This document shows positions 10,754 to 20,869 of a stretch of 64,000 bases of DNA, in pieces. Below the pieces are notes generated by a model. That model had not been told where the DNA came from. It saw only the letters and a program-made list of their open reading frames with translations, and did not search any database. The position numbers and the translations under genes are program-made. The number at the start of each line of letters is the position of its first letter. Positions within the stretch are counted from its first letter, which is position 1. The DNA is taken from NCBI GenBank assembly GCA_003339415.1, contig PDHQ01000126.1, forward strand, positions 4,949-68,948. Reading direction: 5' to 3'. Source of the stretch: Ophiocordyceps camponoti-saundersi (nom. inval.) (lineage: Eukaryota; Ascomycota; Sordariomycetes; Hypocreales; Ophiocordycipitaceae).

Positions 10754-12423
10754 AAGGCCGGGCAGGCCAAAGAACAACTATCGTGATATTATTTCTTAGT
10801 GTTTAGGCTACTAGAGCCGCCCCTATTCCTTAGCATAGCTAAATTTAGCTAGCGTACGAACTGCTAATGCTTATTCGCCTGTAGACCCTTCGTAAGGCCG
10901 TCTATAATTATATTTTCCGTGCCGATCTACTATAGATTAAAGAAGCCTATCTGATACCTCTAGATGATCTATTTATATCGTAAATTAATATGCCTCGTGC
11001 GTGCCTTGTTAAGTAGATTAATTACGGCTAACCTCGCGTTCTAGCTATTAGTAAATATTACGAGAGGCCTCTTTTATTCGTAGCCAGCGTTTCGAATAAC
11101 GTTAGAGAGCTAGATCGTTATAAGCCTAGCGGGCGTGAGGGCTATAAATTCGGCCTCTATGCTGCTTATAGTAATAAAGGTCTAACGCTTTAAGCGCCAC
11201 GCGATAGGGCTACTAGCGAGGAAGATAACGAACCCGGCTATTAAGGCGCGGGTTACCTAATCGTCCGTAAACGATACGTTAGAATAAACGCGAAGCTAAA
11301 GATCTTTACTATAGGCCGCTCCTCTAAGGGTAATGCTAAGGGAAGGCGTGCCGCGTAGATAGCGGAAAAGATACTTTATCGTAGCTAGATAGGCGTAAGT
11401 TATATAAGAATTTGCCTCCGATAGCTTCTTCACGCTATACGTGATATCGGGCCTTATGCCTAGGGCTAGCTAATTAAGGCTGCCCGTTCGTTTCTGCTAT
11501 ATCGTAGCCTCTATCGTAATCTCGGCCTCTTTCTAGTCGTAAGGAATTATATGCTTCGTCGGCCACGGCGTCTTCGTAGGCTTTAAATCGTCGGTATCGA
11601 ATAGCTCGAGAATCTTATTAGTAAAGGAGGTTTAATATACTCGAATAGTGCGGGCCTAACGATCGCGATCGAACTTAAGGCTAAGGAATTCCTAAGGCTC
11701 TCTAAGGTATTTAACCTCGTATAATTTATCGAGAATTGCGGCCTTATTATTAATCTATACTTACGTTAGTGCTATAAGGAGGATATCGTCTATATAAAGA
11801 ACGAGGAGGCTATTATTAGCGTGGCGATAGAGGTATAACTCGGAGTCGAGTCGTTTAAATCCGCGACTAGCTAGATCTTTAGCTACACGCTCGAACTACT
11901 AGCGCGGCGAGGCACGATAACTATAAAGGGCCCTCTTTAGGCGGCAAACGCGCCCTAACTTATCCTTAAAGCCGTGAGGCTATTCAATAAAGATATCTTT
12001 ATCTAACTTAGCGTTAATAAAAGTATTTATAACGTTAAACTTAGCCTATTTAAGGTCTTATATTATAATAAGCGTAAGGAAGATTCTAACGGATAATTAA
12101 TACGCTACCGCTACGTATAGATCCTCGATAGGTCGATCTATAAGATCGCGATCTCCGCGAATAACTTAGCGGGCCTTCGCTATCGGATCTACGCCCTTAA
12201 TAGGCTTCTCTATATATACCTATCGCCTAGGAAGGGTCTTAGCATCGTGAGGCTTAGGAACGAGTTCCTAGGCGCCCTTCTAGTGCAGCTTATCGAGTTC
12301 TTTCTTTATCGCGGGTACCTATCGTTTATCGAATTCGGGTAGCTTCTTCGCAGCACGATAATTGCTTAGGGTATAACCTATAAAGGTTTCCGCAGCTAGA
12401 GCTAAGAGAATTATTATAGGCGC

Positions 12424-12720
12424 CTAATTAATATATTTATCCTTATCTGTAAAGGAAACGTGCGGCGGAGGCGGCTTGAGAATGCTATTTGCGGCTAAAT
12501 TAGCCTGTGCGAGCCTCTTTGATCGCCTCGTAGGCTCGGTGCTATAGATCTCTTCCGTTAAACGACGCTTGCGGCGTTGTGTTGATTCTGTTAAGGTAGA
12601 AGATAGTGTTGATGCCTCGCGCTCGCGCAAATGTTGAGAAGGTCGTTCTTTAGGTATTAGATCGGTTGGCCGAAGGTTCTGTGGGTTGCTAGCTAATTCG
12701 TTAGGATTATCACGATTATT
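12424..12720 (-). other. Lightly mutated island inside the copia element
   Basis: This stretch retains CA dinucleotides on the element's coding strand and an open frame of 68 codons (STLSSTLTESTQRRKRRLTEE, ending DKDKYIN), unlike the sequence on either side. It corresponds to the low-complexity linker between integrase and RT. Confidence 0.5.
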
Positions 12721-15709
12721 AGTATCGTGAACCTAGCCGCTAGGAAGATTTGAGGTTATAGGCGCTATCGGCAGCAGTTATGCCTTTTTATTAACTTCCT
12801 CGATTAATCGAAGAAGCGTATTCCTATCGAAAAACGGGCGCGGTGCCTCTTTGCCTCGATAAGGCGTAGGATTCGGTAAGAGAAGGTGCGAAGAGTTTCC
12901 TTCGGGCGTTTTAAAACGCTCTTTTAATAGCCCTATAAATTCCTCTTAAACGTTCGAATTCGACGTATCTAATAATCCGGCTATAGTAGTTAAATATTTC
13001 CTCGATTATTTAATACTTAATATATTAGAGGACTATAAAACGTTAATGCCGCTAGTTTAGCTATGGGAAGTTTTCTCTTTCTCCCTATAAGGAAGAATAA
13101 TAGGTTTAAATTCGATAATTTTACCTTTTTCTTCTAAACGAGCCTTAAATTCGACTAATAGGTCCTCTTTAACGGTAGGGGCACCGGCACGATTAATAAA
13201 GCGTATATCTCGTGCTCGAATAACGATTCCTTAATTAGGAAGCTATATCTTAAAGATATAGCTATATAGGCCCTTAATGCCGACGAGATTGCCCTTCTAA
13301 GCTCGAGGAGCTATTTTCTCTAACCTTACGATCTTCTCTTTCGGCTTTATCACGTATGCCGTATAGCCCTAGGCGTGGAGGTAGCTAATATTATATTTAT
13401 AGGGCAGATTAAGCGTCTTTATAACCTTCTCGAGAGGGCTCTCTTTGCCTTTCGTGGGCAGTAAATTCGCAATATACGCTACTATCGATATATAATACGG
13501 CTAGAGGGTTACGGGAAGCTATGTATATAGATAAATAGCTCTTGCTATCGTTAAAAGCGTTCTGCCGGCTCTCTCTGCAAGACCGTTTTATTAAGGGTTA
13601 TATAGGGTCGAATAACGCAGAACGAATCTATCCTAAAAAGCCCAGGCCTTAATTACCTCGCTCTTAAACTCCTATGCGTTATCGAAAGCTATCGTAGCTA
13701 TAGGAATTCCTCCAGAAGAGGCATTAACCTATCTTTTCTATCTACGAAGAAGCTTAAAAGCCTAACCCTTTAAGTTAGCAGCTATCGTCTAGTAGAATCT
13801 CGTAAAGGCGTCGATTCCGTGCAGAGAATAGCGGGCGCCGCCTATTCCTAGTAAGTTATATTCGATAATATCCCAAAAAACAATATCGAGGAACCTCGTA
13901 GGCCTTACTAGCGAATCCCTACTAATTATAGTATCGGCTTTAGCAAATTAATAGGCCTCGCACGAGAAGCTTTTAATAGTGTTTTTATCGATTAGAATCC
14001 CTACTTTCTAATAGGCTAGGGTCACTTTCTCTTTACCGGCGTGTGCGAGGCGCTCGTATATAATAGCAAAATCAGCCTTTAAGCCCTTCCTTAGCGATTT
14101 ATACGGCAAAGCAGCGAATACCTCGATCACGGTTTAATTACCGCCCGCAGCGGTAGCACGAATAACTCGAAGTCGATCGTTAAGACGGCAAATACGCTCT
14201 TTAGTGCCTCTTTTAATAAGGAAATTCGTTTTAAGGTCGGCGATAACGCCCTTTTCCTTTAGAACGCTCGTGCTTATTAAATTCGCTTAAATATTAGGGT
14301 AATAAAAGGCCTACGATAGAATTATCGAATTACTATTAGGTAGGTTTATCTTAACCCTACCCTCTCCCTAAGGCTGCAGATCTCCGCCGTTAGCGGCGCG
14401 GAAAAGGTCGATTACGGTATTCTTATAGATCTTAATAAACTATTTTAAGTCGTTAAATATATAGCCTCCGGCTCTAAAGTCGTATATAATATTATCTCGA
14501 GTAACGCTAGGGCTAGCAGCTATAAGTTCGTATATCTATCTAGCCTTCGTAATAGCTTCTAATACCGCGATCTACTTCTATTAATACTAATCTCTTAGGG
14601 GTAAGCGCAGCTCTAGATATAACCTCTAGTAATTTTCTTCCTTATAAGGCTTACTGCCCTCGGGAACAAAGTATCTATAATTAAGATATCGTCCTTTCTA
14701 GCCTTCTTAAGCGGGAGAAGAGGCTCTGCTACTATAATTTCCGCGGCCACGGCCTTTGCCGCGGCCTCGACCTCTTCCTCGGGCGTTATCTCGCTTTTCG
14801 TCTTACTTTTTCGTGTTCTAATCTGCGGAAAAGGTATCTTTCTTCTTATTATCGACGAGCTTAGCGTGATTCTAGAAGAAACCTAGGACCTCGTCCTTCG
14901 TCGGGGGCTTCTATTTAGCTAGCTTATATATCTAATCTTCGTATCGGGAAAGCATAATAGTTTTAATAGCGTTAATTATAGCGCCGACGAACTATTCCTT
15001 ATAGGGTTCCTTTATTATAACGTAGAGTTAACTCTATAGGAGATTAAGGCGTCTTACGAAAGCACCGAACATTATAAAGTTCTCCGCCTTTATAGTATAT
15101 ATTTCCTTTATAATTAACGAGAAAGTGATTTTAGGAGCTATATTATACTTCTTCTTAACGGCTATAAAGGTCTAATATGCTGATTAATTCGAATTCTAGC
15201 CGCTATCGCGAATTCCGAGGATTATCGTAGGCTCGTAATAATATATAATAAGACGACGGTAATAAACTTCCTCGTCCTGCTATTTCTCTATAGCCGCGAT
15301 ATTCGTATCTGCAGGCTTGCCGCCACTAGGCTTATTAATATGCTAAAGCAGGCGAAATTACTTAATCGCTATCTTAATTAATATCTCCTAATACTACTAA
15401 TTCTCTTAGCCCTTTAGCTTCTCTATACCTATTAGGATCGCTCCTATCTCTATATTCTTTAATAAGGTTATCGTGACCTTCTTTTATAGCTTAAATAGGC
15501 TCCTTATTACCTAAATAGGTAGTATTTTCCTTAGCGAGGCTTATCTTAGCTTTTCTTAGCTAAAATAGTCTTCTATAGACCGGGTTAGGTATATTACCTA
15601 CCTAAAATAGCAGCGTTAGTAATATAGTAGCGTCTACTATAGCTAAGCGGATCCTAAATAGGATCTCTTATAAGGAATATCGATTATTATCGTGAAAAAC
15701 GCGTAATTT

Positions 15710-15729
15710 AGCGCGACGGGCGCATAACC
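15710..15729 (-). other. Primer-binding-site region of copia element
   Basis: Immediately inside the 5' LTR the minus strand reads GGTTATGCGCCCGTCG. This is the correct position for tRNA primer pairing; the primer tRNA was not identified. Confidence 0.4.
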
Positions 15730-15892
15730 TATTAAGGCACGCACGCTATCACGGATCGGGCAGTGATATTGCTAATGCTAAGTCTAACTCTAGTGGCCCC
15801 TCCATACTAGTTTGGTGTGTCTAACACACTGACCTGACCGGGCTCAAGCCCTGAGTGGGGCACAGCCTAGACACAGGGTGTGTCACACAACA
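15730..15892 (-). repeat. 5' LTR (right) of copia element
   Basis: 163 bp. On the minus strand it begins TGTTGTGTGACACACCC and ends GCCTTAATA. The expected end CAACA is CAATA in the left copy and TAATA here, consistent with RIP of the terminal CA. Confidence 0.9.
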
Positions 15893-15897
15893 ATATG
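15893..15897. repeat. 5-bp target-site duplication of copia element, right
   Basis: ATATG, matching 10578-10582. Confidence 0.8.
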
Positions 15898-17342
15898 TGC
15901 TCACAGTGCGCAAGTGTATGTCTATAGTATGTACTCCGTATGTGTCTATAGAATCATGTATGTACATATGTATGTATGTTATTAGTCGTTCTCTGTCTCT
16001 CCTGGCACGCCGCGACGATATCACAACTGCGCTGGTCCGGTCGGTCACCTGATTCGTTGGCCTGGCAGCCGGTGGAATGAGTGGCCACCACGACTACGAG
16101 GATGCAAGTACACACTACATGTGATTCAACGGATGACAGTAGTGTGTGCGGACTTGTGCACTGTGCCTCATCGAAGCCGACGAAGCTGTTTGCAGATTAC
16201 CAAGTGTCTGCTCCTACGAGATAGCGGCCCCCCCTTCTCGACCTTGCTCAAGCCTAGGTAGACAGACAATCTGATGAAAGTAGAAAAGGTCAAGCATCGT
16301 ACAGACGCATGTACGCACAATTCTGACATCTCTACGGATTAAAGCTGTGAGAGCATGTATGACATGTACTGTACGATGTCTGTCCTACAAATCGATGAGG
16401 CGCGGCATATCGGCACCGCTACCAAGCGTCGTCTTAGCGTCGCAGAACATGCTAAGACAAGCATGAAGGATGGGACGGGCCTCGATCACTCTGTTGTTGT
16501 TTCTTTTCCTCTTTGCTCAAGCCTCTTCTGCTTTTGTTCATGACCAAGGCCGAGGCCGGGTCGGTGCCTCTTCGAGTTCTCATCGTAGCTTCGGACGTGT
16601 ATGTATGTACATATGTACATATGTACCCTAGGTAATCCGTAGATGCGCTGCTATTCCCCTTCTTTTACCACGTCAGGCAATCCGGATCCAGGCTTCTCCT
16701 CACGTGGTTCGTGACGACCCTTCTGGGGAGCCACCAACCCTACCTAGTTACTAGGTAGCAGAGTCGTTGATTACCCCAGATACGATGATGCAGAGAATAC
16801 GAACTGCTACCACCTTACGGCTCAATGATCATGCACTCTCATCCTGTATTACGACATGTCTTTAGAGCATGCGTGCAGCGTCATCACGTTGCAGGTAGTA
16901 CCTTGTGAGGATAGGCATGCACGAGTATAAACCTCCTCATACGGATACGGAGTACACAACACACAGATGCGGTACTCCGTCTATCCATCTTCTCGGTGTG
17001 ATGGCTCGGCAATGAGAAGCCGACCTGGTAACTTGTATGTTTACAGTACAGACGTAAATACCTCGTTCTCACTCCGTACATGCGAAAACATACATACAAG
17101 GCATTCACACCCTCGTTTCCATCTGAAGCTGTCAAAACACTCGTAGAGCAAAAAGAAAATTCATCGTCCAAAGGAGGGGTATAGGGTAGTCAGCCTTTGC
17201 GAGGCTGATACTCCCCGCGCCCTCCCTGCAATGCCAATCAAGGGGGGGCGATATGTCTCCTCTCAACAGGTGACAGTCATCTCATCATCAACGTCGGCTC
17301 TCATGACCATCGCTTGCCGGCGCTTCCGCCACGCCCAAAGCC
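15898..17342. other. Intergenic between copia element and F-box gene
   Basis: Unique sequence with scattered GTATGTAC/ACTCCGTA words and the palindromic GTACATATGTACATATGTAC region near 16606-16625. No gene was recognised. The last few hundred bases are the F-box gene promoter. Confidence 0.55.
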
Positions 17343-19046
17343 ATGGATCGACTGCCACGAGAGCTCGTCGACGCCATCCTCGAGCAGTGCATCGCTCAGG
17401 GGGCAAAGAATCAAGTGCTCAAGCTGCGACTCGTTTGCCGCACCTTCGAACGCACCCTGAAGCCCTTCGTGTGCCGCACTCTCGGCTTGGACTTTTCTCG
17501 CCTCAGTCGTCTCAGCGGCTTTCCACGGCCACAGATCGACGCCCTCCAGACTATCGGCTATCACTGCACCAGTCTATATGTCGATCTGATGGTGCTACGG
17601 GATGATCGTGAGCATGAACCCTCCCCCTCCCTCCCTTCCCATCCACCCTTTGGCAAAGCTCTGCTGACAGGTGGAAAAAAAATAATTACAGTCGAAGTCG
17701 AGTTCCTCGAAACGGTCTTTGCCCGTGTTCCTTCCATGAACGACTTCTGCCGCACAATGCAGAGGAAATACTGCCTCAGCGAATCATCCTTCACCGAGCT
17801 AGAGTATCTCGACACGCTCCAGAGCATGCTCTTCAACTGCCGAGGCGTCGAGCGCCTGCGCCTCAACCTACCCTTCCAGCTCGTTGGCCGACATGTCAAC
17901 GCAGCGACGATGATACTAGCCAACACGCTCAAAGCCTTCGCTAACCGACCCGAAGAGGACTCGGCATCTCTCAAGTCGCTGGTGCTGGAAAACGTCACAG
18001 ACGTCGCCATCTGCCATCTCTGGATGAACCCCAGCGACGTCATGAACATCATGGCCGTCGTCTCCTCCCTCGAGCACCTGGTCCTGACCCTCCGCCGACA
18101 CGAGAGCGAACCCCCGCGCGTCCGCTGGTTCGGCGCCTGCCTGTGGAACCTCATCGAAAACGCGCAGCGGCTCAAGTCGCTCTGCCTCATCGGCATGGAT
18201 CACGATAACTGTCCGCCCCGCGGCCTTAAGCAGACGCGCGCCTACCAGCTGCCATTGGATGAGTGGAAGGCCCGCTCCCTACCGGCGCCGCAGCTCTACC
18301 TCACGAACCTGACGTGCCTTGAGCTCAAGCGCATCGAGATGCTACCAGACGTCCTCGTCAAGCTGGCAGAAGATATCGGAGACTCCCTGCAGGAGCTTTA
18401 CCTCAACGAGATCTACCTCAAGACGGAACAGTCGCGTGATTGGAACCAGAACGCGGACAAGGTCCTCTGGATCGGTCTCCCGAACCAGCGCCCAGTCGAC
18501 GACTGCGTCTGGATCGCCATGATCCTGCGCCGCTCCGCCCCGCGCCTTCGCGTGTGTCGCGCCTCCTTCCTCGCGTACGACTACTACCTCCGCGAAGATG
18601 TGCCGAGCAACCCTGACTTCGACCTCATCGACCCTTGCGGTCTGGGCCGGAGCCTCTCCCAGCGCTTCGTCGAAGTCGTCATGGGCGTCCGCCAGCCCAA
18701 CACGCCGTTTGGTGAAGCCGTCAATTACCTGCCGCTGGACCCCGTCGACGACAGCCGCCTATCCGCCAAGAGAGATCGCACCCGTCCGCTGCGCATTGAC
18801 GAGTACGACACCAACGCTTACCACTCCGCCGTCGCGAACACCACGTCTCGCTGGCAGAAGAGCATCGACGGCTTCTTCAACAATTGCAACACCAACACTC
18901 TCGACGAGCTGCATTACATCGCCGAAACGGCCTGCCAGGGCATGAATGAGATACAGCGTCGCAGGAGCGAGTGGACCGCCGGCAACAGCATGGCTGAAGA
19001 GTATGCGGAAAATGTACTCAACATCCAACAACCGGATAATCCTTGA
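17343..19046 (+). CDS. F-box / leucine-rich-repeat-like protein
   Basis: The frame is open throughout (567 aa). However, 17608-17691 is an excellent 84-nt intron (donor GTGAGC, branch-like CTGAC, acceptor TTACAG) whose length is a multiple of three. Its removal joins VLRDD to LEVEFLETVFARVPS and gives 539 aa, which I favour. Residues 1-45 form an F-box-like N-terminus (MDRLPRELVDAILEQC, then LKLRLVCRTFERTLKPF). Downstream are irregular leucine-rich stretches (LKSLVLENVTDVAI, SLEHLVLTLRRH, LTCLELKRIEML, SLQELYLNEIYLKTE). F-box proteins bind Skp1 in SCF ubiquitin ligases and recruit substrates through such repeats; the substrate here is unknown. Fungal genomes carry many divergent paralogues of this type. 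Confidence 0.8.
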   Translation: MDRLPRELVDAILEQCIAQGAKNQVLKLRLVCRTFERTLKPFVCRTLGLDFSRLSRLSGFPRPQIDALQTIGYHCTSLYVDLMVLRDDREHEPSPSLPSHPPFGKALLTGGKKIITVEVEFLETVFARVPSMNDFCRTMQRKYCLSESSFTELEYLDTLQSMLFNCRGVERLRLNLPFQLVGRHVNAATMILANTLKAFANRPEEDSASLKSLVLENVTDVAICHLWMNPSDVMNIMAVVSSLEHLVLTLRRHESEPPRVRWFGACLWNLIENAQRLKSLCLIGMDHDNCPPRGLKQTRAYQLPLDEWKARSLPAPQLYLTNLTCLELKRIEMLPDVLVKLAEDIGDSLQELYLNEIYLKTEQSRDWNQNADKVLWIGLPNQRPVDDCVWIAMILRRSAPRLRVCRASFLAYDYYLREDVPSNPDFDLIDPCGLGRSLSQRFVEVVMGVRQPNTPFGEAVNYLPLDPVDDSRLSAKRDRTRPLRIDEYDTNAYHSAVANTTSRWQKSIDGFFNNCNTNTLDELHYIAETACQGMNEIQRRRSEWTAGNSMAEEYAENVLNIQQPDNP

Positions 19047-19573
19047 TGGGGGGGGAGGGGAGATGAGAGGGGAGGGGGGAGAACATTTCGACAACTCTCT
19101 CCATAACTCTCGTTACTTGGAATCTCCCACTCTGACGTCTTCTTATACGACGTCGTCGAGTAGATCAGGGGAGCCTCCTTTACGAAACCGGGCTCGGTCT
19201 ACAACTTCTCTTACTTTCTGTATTAGACGTAGAGTTTGGCAGTAATGAAGACGATTGGAGACGAAAGAGAGCGGTCACGACGCATCTCCTTCTTTTTCTT
19301 TTAAACAGCCACTGCCCACGCTGCAACAGACCTTTGCACATCCTCCGTGCGTATACCCGCCTGCTATCCATGCCATGCATGACCCATGTAAAAGTATGAC
19401 TCCAAATCAGATGCTACATTTTTTTTGAACGAAGGTCCCGTTCGTTCTAGATTTCTATTCTCAGTCCATGGAAGACTCTATTCCGCGGAGCCGGAAAGAG
19501 AGAAGAGAAGAATGCGAGGAAAAAGGGGATAAGACGCAGAAGAAAATTTAGCAGAGAAAGGAGAGAGGACAGG
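19047..19573. other. Convergent 3' spacer (F-box gene / cystathionine lyase)
   Basis: Contains a G-rich tract just after the F-box stop, an AT-rich stretch near 19415-19430, and nothing gene-like. Both flanking genes end here, so it is probably two 3' UTRs. Confidence 0.6.
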
Positions 19574-20869
19574 TCAAGGTTTGCCATTGACGCCGTTGGA
19601 GGCGACGACGTTGACGGCGCGATCGAGGGCCTGAAGGACATCCTTCTTGAGATCCTCGGCGTCCTCTATGCCGCAGCTCAGACGCACCAAGTCGTCGAAG
19701 ACGCCGACGGCCTCGCGCTGGTCGCGGGGGATGCCGGCGTGGGTCATGCTGCTGGGAAGCTCGACGAGGGACTCGACGCCGCCCAGGCTCTCGGCAAGGG
19801 TGAAGATGTCGGTGGACTGGCAGAAGCGCTCGGCTGCTGCGTGGCCGCCACAGATGCGGAAGGAGACCATGCCGCCTCCCATGCCGTCTCGGTGCTGCTT
19901 CTGGGCGATGTGGTGGTGAGGGTGGGAGGCGAGACCGGGGTAATTGACGGCGATGACGTGGGGGGAGGCCTCGAGGGCGTGGGCTACGGTGGAGGCGTTG
20001 CGGGAAGCCTCGCGGGCGCGTAGGTGGAGAGTCTTGAGGCCGCGGTGTGCGAGCCACGAGTCGAAGGCGGAAGGGATGGCGCCGATGGCGTTTTGAAGGA
20101 AGCCTAGACGGTGCCTGAGTTCGTCGCTGTTGAAGGCGGCGACGCCCATGACGACGTCGCTGTGGCCGTTGATGTACTTTGTCACGCTGTGGACGACGAT
20201 GTCGGCCCCGAAGTCGAGCGGGTTCTGGACGTAGGGGGAAAGGAAGGTGTTGTCGACGACGACGAGGATGCCGTGGTTGTGAGCGACGGAAACGACGGCG
20301 CGAATGTCGACGAGTCGAAGGGTCGGGTTGGACGGCGTCTCGATCCAGATGAGGCGCGTCTGATCGGTGATGTGTTGCGAGACGTCGACCTCGATCTCAG
20401 GCGTAAACGTCACCTTGACACCATGGGCCTTTGCCACCTGCGTAAAGTAGCGATGGGTGCCACCGTAGACGTCGGAGACGGAGATGACGTGGCTTCCGGC
20501 CGCGAGGCTCTGAAGGATGATGGCGGTGGTGGCGCTGCCGCTGGCGAAGGCGAGGGCATGGCGGGCGTGTTCGAGGGCGGCGACGGCCGTCTCGAAGTTT
20601 GCGCGGTTCGGGTTGGAGGAGCGAGAGTATTCGTAGTCGCCGACGGGCTTTCCGGCCGCCGACTGGGCGAAGGTGGTCGACAGGGAGATGGACTCTATCA
20701 CGGCGCCGGTGGTGCCGTCGTGGGGGGAGCCGGCGTGGATGGCGAGCGTGCCGAAGCCGTGGACGGGTGTAGGGGGGCGGGTTGGCGTCGAGACGCGGTT
20801 GACGGCGGAGGAGGAGGAGGGAGACATTGATGGTGATGGTTGTGGTGGTGAAGAAGAAGATGATGTCAA
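19574..20869 (-). CDS. CYS3: Cystathionine gamma-lyase (PLP-dependent, Cys/Met metabolism family)
   Basis: Single exon, 431 aa. The first ~35 residues are Ser/Pro-rich and not conserved; a second Met at residue 15 is an alternative start. The catalytic fold is complete: YEYSRSSNPNR (residues ~79-89, phosphate and neighbouring-subunit contacts), ASGSATTAI (~109-117), SDVYGGTHR (~132-140, Tyr135 stacks on PLP), VVVDNTF with Asp206, and SVTKYINGHSDV with the PLP Schiff-base lysine at Lys231. The C-terminal part has ESLGGVESLVELPSSMTH and RLSCGIED. The enzyme cleaves cystathionine to cysteine, ammonia and 2-oxobutyrate in cytosolic reverse trans-sulfuration. Cystathionine gamma-synthase and methionine gamma-lyase share the fold. 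The motif VESLVELPSSMTH and overall length favour the lyase, but substrate specificity is not proven by sequence alone. Confidence 0.87.
   Translation of the reverse strand: MTSSSSSPPQPSPSMSPSSSSAVNRVSTPTRPPTPVHGFGTLAIHAGSPHDGTTGAVIESISLSTTFAQSAAGKPVGDYEYSRSSNPNRANFETAVAALEHARHALAFASGSATTAIILQSLAAGSHVISVSDVYGGTHRYFTQVAKAHGVKVTFTPEIEVDVSQHITDQTRLIWIETPSNPTLRLVDIRAVVSVAHNHGILVVVDNTFLSPYVQNPLDFGADIVVHSVTKYINGHSDVVMGVAAFNSDELRHRLGFLQNAIGAIPSAFDSWLAHRGLKTLHLRAREASRNASTVAHALEASPHVIAVNYPGLASHPHHHIAQKQHRDGMGGGMVSFRICGGHAAAERFCQSTDIFTLAESLGGVESLVELPSSMTHAGIPRDQREAVGVFDDLVRLSCGIEDAEDLKKDVLQALDRAVNVVASNGVNGKP

Larger units (their letters stand above)
10583..15892 (-). mobile_element. Ty1/copia LTR retrotransposon, full-length, RIP-degenerate
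   Basis: A 5,310-bp element in minus orientation with 163-bp LTRs and ATATG target duplications. Reading the minus strand through stop codons recovers copia order. First come a nucleocapsid-like segment and Arg/Gly-rich stretch (~14,900-14,750). The integrase follows, with FDNA.EF (DNG.EF-like) near 13,680 and NGLAERAGRT near 13,560-13,590. An RT has KPIKGVDPIAKAR near 12,200 and YIDDILLIA at about 11,776-11,796, and RNase H-like remnants extend to ~11,200. Integrase before RT is the copia arrangement. Nearly every ~20-40 codons there is a TAA/TAG produced by a CA-to-TA or TG-to-TA change, so no protein can be made. The longest intact stretch is about 68 codons (12,630-12,424). CpA/TpG are scarce outside GCA/TGC contexts and TpA is abundant, which is a RIP signature. 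Confidence 0.92.

Noticed and set aside
20111..20830. 239-codon frame on the plus strand over cystathionine gamma-lyase
   Set aside because: Antisense shadow of a conserved enzyme with Val/Asp/Gly-rich composition and no recognisable domain.
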